Source: Luzula sylvatica (Eukaryota; Streptophyta; Magnoliopsida; Poales; Juncaceae). From it: a stretch of DNA of 64,000 nt. Below the pieces are notes generated by a model. That model saw only the letters and a program-made list of their open reading frames with translations. It was not told the origin of the DNA and made no database searches. Positions 58,866-64,000 of the stretch are shown here, in pieces. How positions within the stretch are numbered: position 1 is the first letter of the stretch; every line of letters begins with the position of its first letter. The stretch lies in contig OX326957.1 of assembly GCA_946800325.1 (NCBI GenBank), positions 28,553,054-28,617,053 of the forward strand, written 5' to 3'. A program made the position numbers and the translations under genes.

Positions 58866-60002
58866 TGGTATCAAGAGCTTAAAAACTCAAACGAGTAAAT
58901 CGATCCAAATTTCTTCTTTTATTCTCCAAATTCGATTTTTTTTTTCTCTGGCAAAATAGCCATAATTATCAAAAATTACTCTTAATCTTTCTTAAAATCT
59001 AAATCTCTTTTCTTTATAAATTCGATGTTTTATTTGAGGCAAAACTGCCAAATACTTCTTTCCCCTTCATTAATTAACCTATCTCTCAAATTCCACTTCT
59101 CTCTATTTTCTTCTCATCGAAATCCTCATTTCTCCTAACGCCATGATTGTGATTTGCCTTTGCCGATCGAGGTAAGAATTGGCAAAACCCTAATTTTCGT
59201 ACTGTGCTCCCCTCAATAACTTCTCTCTCTCTCACGCATTCTTCCTTCCCCAAGGTCCAAGCTCCAGAGAAATCCAAACCTAACCCTAAACTTCTCTTCA
59301 TACTGCAATTTTGACGCCAAAGAAGGTCAGAACTGCTCCTCGCAACCCTAGTCTCGTGAAAGGCATCATGCCCAAACGAAGAGGAGTCTTGTGCAAAATA
59401 ATTGCAAGGTTCGAGTTTCTGTTGTCTCGATTTCTATTAAAGTTCTTGTGATCGTTGTTTTTGAGAAGGAAATCTGAGATTTAGGAGAGGGAATATTCGA
59501 GAATCAGATTTACGAAGGTGACCAAAGAGAAGAAACCCAAGTCTTCAGAACCCAAGATTTATCTGCACATACTGATCTGGTACCAATTCTATACCAGTTT
59601 TTTGCTAAATTTGGTACCGGTACTCTATTCTCCTTTACAAACCTCCCCTTCTCTAAAATTTTCACCAAATTGCAATCTGATAACCCACTCAAAAGCAGTA
59701 ACAAAAACGGTACCAAACCAGTACCAAAACGATACCGACATGGTTTTCAGTTTCGCACGAAACAGTACCAAAACCGGCGATAACCAAACCCTAATCCAAT
59801 TTCCCTCTTATTCAAAACCCTTATTAAAATCGAATTCTCTTAAAAGGTACCGAAATCGGTACCGAACCAAATCTTTTCTTTCAACCAAAACCATTATGTC
59901 GACAAAAACCGGTACGAGTATTTCTTCTTCCTTTCACGTTTCCGCAATTGTATTGGATTCAAGCTTACCGTCGACAAATCGCCGGTTGCGCTTGAGGGGG
60001 GC

Positions 60003-60298
60003 TATTAGAAGATTAAATGGAGGTGTCCATTGATAATGCAATGGAGATAGTTAACTAAAATTAGTTAGTGTTAATAATGTTGTTAGTGGGTTTAGAATGG
60101 ATGGCTAAGATCGATTAGATTAGTTTGTGTGTGATTTAGACTAAAGTTTAGACTAGTATAAATAGAGATGTAATCTCTTCATGTAATTCAAGAAAGATAA
60201 TTAATCAAACCATTTTATCTTGTCTTCAATATCTCTTTCTCTCTTCAATTTATCTATCTTCTTAATATATTCTTAATCCATCTTTATCATATTTAACA
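60003..60298 (+). repeat. 3' LTR
   Basis: 296 bp. Carries CGATTA extra near 60113 and AAGAAAG in place of AACAAG near 60190 compared with the 5' LTR. Confidence 0.93.
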
Positions 60299-60376
60299 AT
60301 CACCAATGGATAAATCTGCAATATAGAAAAATAATTATCATTTACGCAATAAATTTTACAAATGATTTTTGCGACT

Positions 60377-60619
60377 CTAGTAGAGTAACTTACTCGGAAG
60401 TGGAGATGGTTTGGGGACTCGAATAACAAACCTCTTGGCTTGTTCGCGAGGAATCCATTTCTTGACTCGTCGCGGATGATTTTGTCCTCGCTTTTGCAAG
60501 CCATAAAAACCGTCCCTCTTTTGATGGTGTGGCTTCGTCTCCTCCGTCCGTTTTTCCGTTTCTCTGTCGAATAGTAATAATTCGAGACCAATTTTGTATG
60601 TAACACTACAAATTCCCAT
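60377..60619 (-). CDS. possible short gene exon, unrecognised
   Basis: A basic frame (KKWIPREQAKRFVIRVPKPS) runs to CCGA|GTAAGT, a perfect donor at about 60389-60394. An acceptor TTTTTCTATATTGCAG follows at about 60315 on the minus strand. The LTR element inserted just beyond it (target ATCAC at 60299), so a downstream exon would be cut. No family recognised. It may instead be chance. Confidence 0.2.
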   Translation of the reverse strand: MGICSVTYKIGLELLLFDRETEKRTEETKPHHQKRDGFYGLQKRGQNHPRRVKKWIPREQAKRFVIRVPKPSPLPSKLLY

Positions 60620-60664
60620 AATTTCACGTATGTCCCTACAAAACGTGAAATATCATGAATATTC

Positions 60665-62076
60665 TTACAAAATTACCCACCGTCTTATTTTGCACCTATC
60701 TTTGAGTCTCATCATGAAGCCGCATCATCATGTTTATCTTGATTATTAATCATTAGATTGTGTGATGTGGCTTCATCATATGCATTTATATTATATTTGA
60801 TCATTTGAGACATGCATTTTGTATTATTATTTTTAAGTATTAATTTGAACCATCAGATGTAGTGATGTGGTTTAATCTCAATCATTAATTTTTTGTTAGA
60901 TTCTTTGAAATGTGTAGTCATTTATGTGTTATTATTTTACACCATGTTTTAAACATTCTTAGAAATTCACATCATCCTACATTAATGATGTGGACTATTA
61001 TTATTGGTTAGAATCATATTAAACCAAGTCTAATCAATTGTTTAACATTTCACATAAGATTACATGATCAAATGTGAATGCAATAGAATATGAAAAGTTT
61101 ATATATGAAATATTAATAATTTAATATGTAATATTATAAAAAATACAACATATATTAGTATTATTTTGGAAATTTAATTTTATAAATCCATCAAATATAT
61201 TCATTTTATTTTTCTCTTTATTTTGACATCCATATTAGCATATTTCATACATACCGTTTTTCATAATTTCAATTTGTAAAGATATTATGTAAGAAAAAAC
61301 AATGCAAAAAAATACATATTTACATAATATATTTTTAAGAATTTTATTTCCATAATAAAAAATTTAGGTATTATTATTTATTTTTTAAAAAATTATAAAA
61401 ATAAGAATCTCATATAATACTAAGTAGATTATATTTGTGTTTATAAACAAACAAAACTTTTTCAAAAAATAATAGAATTAAAAAAAAGTTTTATCCATAT
61501 AAATAACTTTTTAAACTTATAAACACATATCAAATTTTATTGTTATTTTACAAAATGTAAAATAAAAAAAAAATCATATGATATAAAATAATTTGTATTT
61601 ATGTTTATTATAAATTAAATTTTGATATTATTTATTAAATTACTTCCACTATTAAGTTTTATATTATTTTATATTTTTCATTGCATTTTGAATCAATAAA
61701 AATTATTACTACTGTATAATTAATAATGTATTACTACATATGTTGTATGATTCATTATTTTAATATTTGATATTGTATGAAATATTGTGAATAATGATAT
61801 AATATTTGTTGTTACGTTTTTCGTAAATTGTATTATATCTTATTCTTATATATTATTATATAATGACACCAATATAAGTATTATTATTTGATTAAAAAAA
61901 AAAGATTTTTTGCTATCATAATGTAAAATAATTATAAAATATATGAATAATCATAAATGAATTCAAATAACTTTATTTTAAGATGATATTATTAATATTA
62001 TCATACAAATATATAATTGTATTACAATAAAAAATATAATTTACATGCTCGCCGCGTAGCGCGAGTATTCTCCTAG
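60665..62076 (+). mobile_element. non-autonomous Helitron copy 3
   Basis: The 3' end CTCGCCGCGTAGCGCGAG (hairpin), TATTCTCCTAG, then T. The body matches the copies ending at 35301 and 41295. It has an additional internal repeat near 60770-60890. The 5' limit is approximate. Confidence 0.82.
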
Positions 62077-62552
62077 TTATTATAATTTCATGGATGTCTT
62101 TTCTGTTAGATTTTTGTTAGTTATTCGTTAAGATTATTAAGATTATTGCTGATTTTTGTTTTTTCGATTTTACTTCCTATGTAAATAAGAAATACAATTT
62201 ATGTCGGAAAAATCGAAAAAACACAAATTAGCTATAATTTTAAGGAACAGTTAACCGAAATCTAACAAAAAGGATATTCCTGAAATTTTAGTAGTTTTGT
62301 TGGGGTATTCATGATATTTCCCGTTTTGCATGATATACGTTACATTTTGAGTTTTTGTAAGGGCACATATGAAATTCGGCTATCATTTTAATAGTGCAGG
62401 ATTTTTTTAGCAATTAAACCCAACTAGGCTTTTTGCAATTTTGGCATAATCCAGGCTATTTTTGCAAATTACCATACAGTCGACTTTGAGCTGATTTTCC
62501 GGATTAGTAGTTTCAGTAATCGACAAAAGAAAAAGAGTAATTGTAAAAAGGG
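62077..62552. other. intergenic, no gene seen
   Basis: Inverted words (TTGTTTTTTCGATTTTAC at 62158 and GAAAAATCGAAAAAACACAA at 62206) form a small hairpin. No gene. Confidence 0.35.
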
Positions 62553-64000
62553 GAAATTTCTCATGTGTCCCTACTAAATTCATCAATTACATATATATCC
62601 CTCTTAAGTTATTAATATCATATTTATCCCTACTAAATCTTATTAATATCAAATTTATCCAAAATTAACAATTCTGTTAAATTTAACAGAAAAATAATTT
62701 AAAATGACTATTTTACCCCCTCATTTCATTAACCCTAACTTCAATAATAAAACCCCAAACCCGATAACATGCGACCACTCTATCTTCCCATCTTCATACT
62801 GTCGTGAAGCTCTTCTCATGTTCATACACTGGTGCTCTTCTCTATCGTGAAGCTCAAGGAGGCAAAGATTCGGGGTATTAGCGAGGCGGTCTTGCGAGAC
62901 GATCTGGTGCGGGTGAGGCGATCTGACAATTCCATCTTCTGGCGAGGTTTTCCCTTAGAGTGGTTTTCTCTTGGCGTGGTTTCTCCTGGCGAGGTTTGTT
63001 CTTATTTTGTTCTTGCGAGATTTCTATGTTGTTTGATTTTCTCTTGTATTTGCTCTTATTTTCTTCTTGTGAGTAATTTTGTTCAATTTGTTCTTTTTTT
63101 TGTTCAATTTGTTCCTGTTAGCAGTTTTGCTTCTATTTTGTTCGAATTTGAGAAGGAAAATTGGGCAATTGAACATTTTTATGGTAGAAGCATGAACAAT
63201 AGATCATGTTTATGGTTCAAGCATGAACAATTGAACAACGAACAAATTTTTGGTACGGGTTTATAATTTTATATATCTCCTTTTTGCTTATTTAGGCTCG
63301 AATTAACCGAAGCATGGTGAATACGAGTAACTGAATATCATCGAAGCTTAGACAATCAATGCTTGATATGGTAATACTTTTCTCCCTTTTTGCTTATTTA
63401 ATACAATTTTTACGATTTTTTCATTCATTTGGTGTATGATCCTTTCTAAATTAGGGGTTTAGGACACCCAATTTATTTTCGAACTGGGACAGAATGTTAA
63501 TAGACAATTGTGATTTAACTGGAGATCTCAATTATAGTTACTGTCCAGTGCAGTTGAACTGGAGAAGATCGCTAGGAATATCCAGAATTGTTTGCGAAGT
63601 TCTGGGCACCAGAAGGTCGATAATTGATTTATCTTAATAGTAAGTGTCAAATATGTTTTATATTCAACTGAATTTAGGGTTTAGTATAATATGCTGCATC
63701 TATAATTGATATTCATTACATGATAACAGAGAATATATTTGTTTATCAAATTTTATTTTAGCTTTATGTATATGTTGGATACATGCAACAAACAATTGAT
63801 GTGGATGGAGATGGAAGGCAAGCTAGATCATCATCAGGTAGTGAATGCTAGAGAGAGCAATAAGAAGAAAGGGGAGTGAGAGAAATGTAGAGCCCATTTT
63901 TTTTTCTTGATTTTGTCGTGTAATCACAATATAAATTTTCATGCTTATGGATGATCTTGTTTGTAACTCAAGTAAAGGATTCTTGGTATTTTATGAAATT
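62553..64000. mobile_element. long-TIR (MULE-like) element, runs off the window
   Basis: 62553-62720 (GGGGAAATTTCTCATGTGTC, then reiterated TTTATCCCTACTAAAT and TCTGTTAAATTTAACAG) matches the TIR family of 48893-51168. A less AT-rich stretch follows at 62800-63000 (GCGAGGCGGTCTTGCGAGAC). The frame at 62832-63266 is low-complexity F/V/C-rich and is not accepted as a gene. The right end is outside the window. Confidence 0.45.

Larger units (their letters stand above)
58574..60298 (+). mobile_element. complete non-autonomous LTR retrotransposon, 1725 bp
   Basis: Two nearly identical LTRs (58574-58865 and 60003-60298). A primer-binding site TGGTATCAAGAGCTT, resembling the complement of the initiator Met-tRNA 3' end, starts right after the 5' LTR (58866). 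A polypurine tract (GAGGGGGGC) lies right before the 3' LTR. A 5-bp target duplication ATCAC is at 58569-58573 and 60299-60303. The LTRs end TATTA...TAACA. The internal 1.1 kb encodes no gag or pol; the only long frame (59518-60033, 171 residues) runs into the LTR and has no recognisable domain. It must have used proteins from another element. Confidence 0.93.

Noticed and set aside
59518..60033. 171-residue ORF as gag of the small LTR element
   Set aside because: It runs into the 3' LTR and has no zinc knuckle or recognisable capsid features.
62832..63266. 144-residue ORF as a membrane protein
   Set aside because: Repeated TTTGTTC/TTCTTGT words produce the F/V/C-rich residues; it probably lies inside a MULE-like element.

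Overview
This is a stretch of nuclear chromosome from a flowering plant, most likely a dicot. It is AT-rich and has intron-rich genes with GT/AG splice sites. It carries plant-specific gene families and a canonical plant miR397 hairpin. Most of its transposon content is plant-type: MITEs, Helitrons, a Sirevirus-like Ty1/copia remnant, a tRNA-derived SINE and a small non-autonomous LTR element. The species cannot be named from the sequence. There is no bacterial operon structure, CRISPR array or organellar gene content.

Genes, left to right. (1) A VAP4-type vesicle-associated (MSP-domain) protein, minus strand, seven coding exons at 719-2478. (2) A one-exon EXO70 exocyst subunit, minus, 16533-18440, whose first 52 codons are duplicated in tandem. 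(3) Two small wound-responsive (WIP/DUF3774) genes transcribed divergently, 21603-21875 minus and 23832-24089 plus. (4) MIR397, minus, 24767-24854, with nine GTAC cores in the roughly 430 bases upstream. (5) A truncated, stop-containing epoxide-hydrolase segment inside a poly(A)-tailed retroposed insert, 27065-28625. (6) Two tandem RNase H-like genes, minus, at 28953 and 31344. (7) A GT47 (exostosin-like) glycosyltransferase, plus, six exons, 37413-39247, with a broken partial copy at 42960-43660. (8) A complete UBP14-type deubiquitinase, minus, 20 exons, 43846-47711. (9) A PHOS32-like universal stress protein, plus, 57099-58202.

The rest is transposon-rich intergenic DNA. From 9.2 to 14.4 kb there is a nest of (AT)n tracts, two MITE families in the same A-then-B order on both sides, and the 3' part of a Sirevirus-like element. 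That part has one internal ORF, several polypurine tracts, and an LTR carrying many TTCGAA-centred palindromes. Three related Helitrons end at 35301, 41295 and 62076. Three MITE-size elements have exact target-site duplications: 9 bp at 4099-4359 and 36261-36457, and 8 bp at 7134-7869. A 1.7-kb LTR element (58574-60298) is complete, with a 5-bp duplication, primer-binding site and polypurine tract. Long-TIR elements lie at 48893-51168 and from 62553 to the window edge.

The genes do not form one pathway. The items most worth follow-up are the copper-responsive architecture of MIR397, the chimeric retroposed insert, the EXO70 N-terminal duplication, the 338-bp identity tract between the GT47 gene and its broken copy, and the Sirevirus palindrome cluster with its hairpin around the polypurine tract. 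I did not find evidence of a wholly new biological system. Exon boundaries were worked out by hand from splice signals, reading phase and remembered family sequences; no alignment was run.
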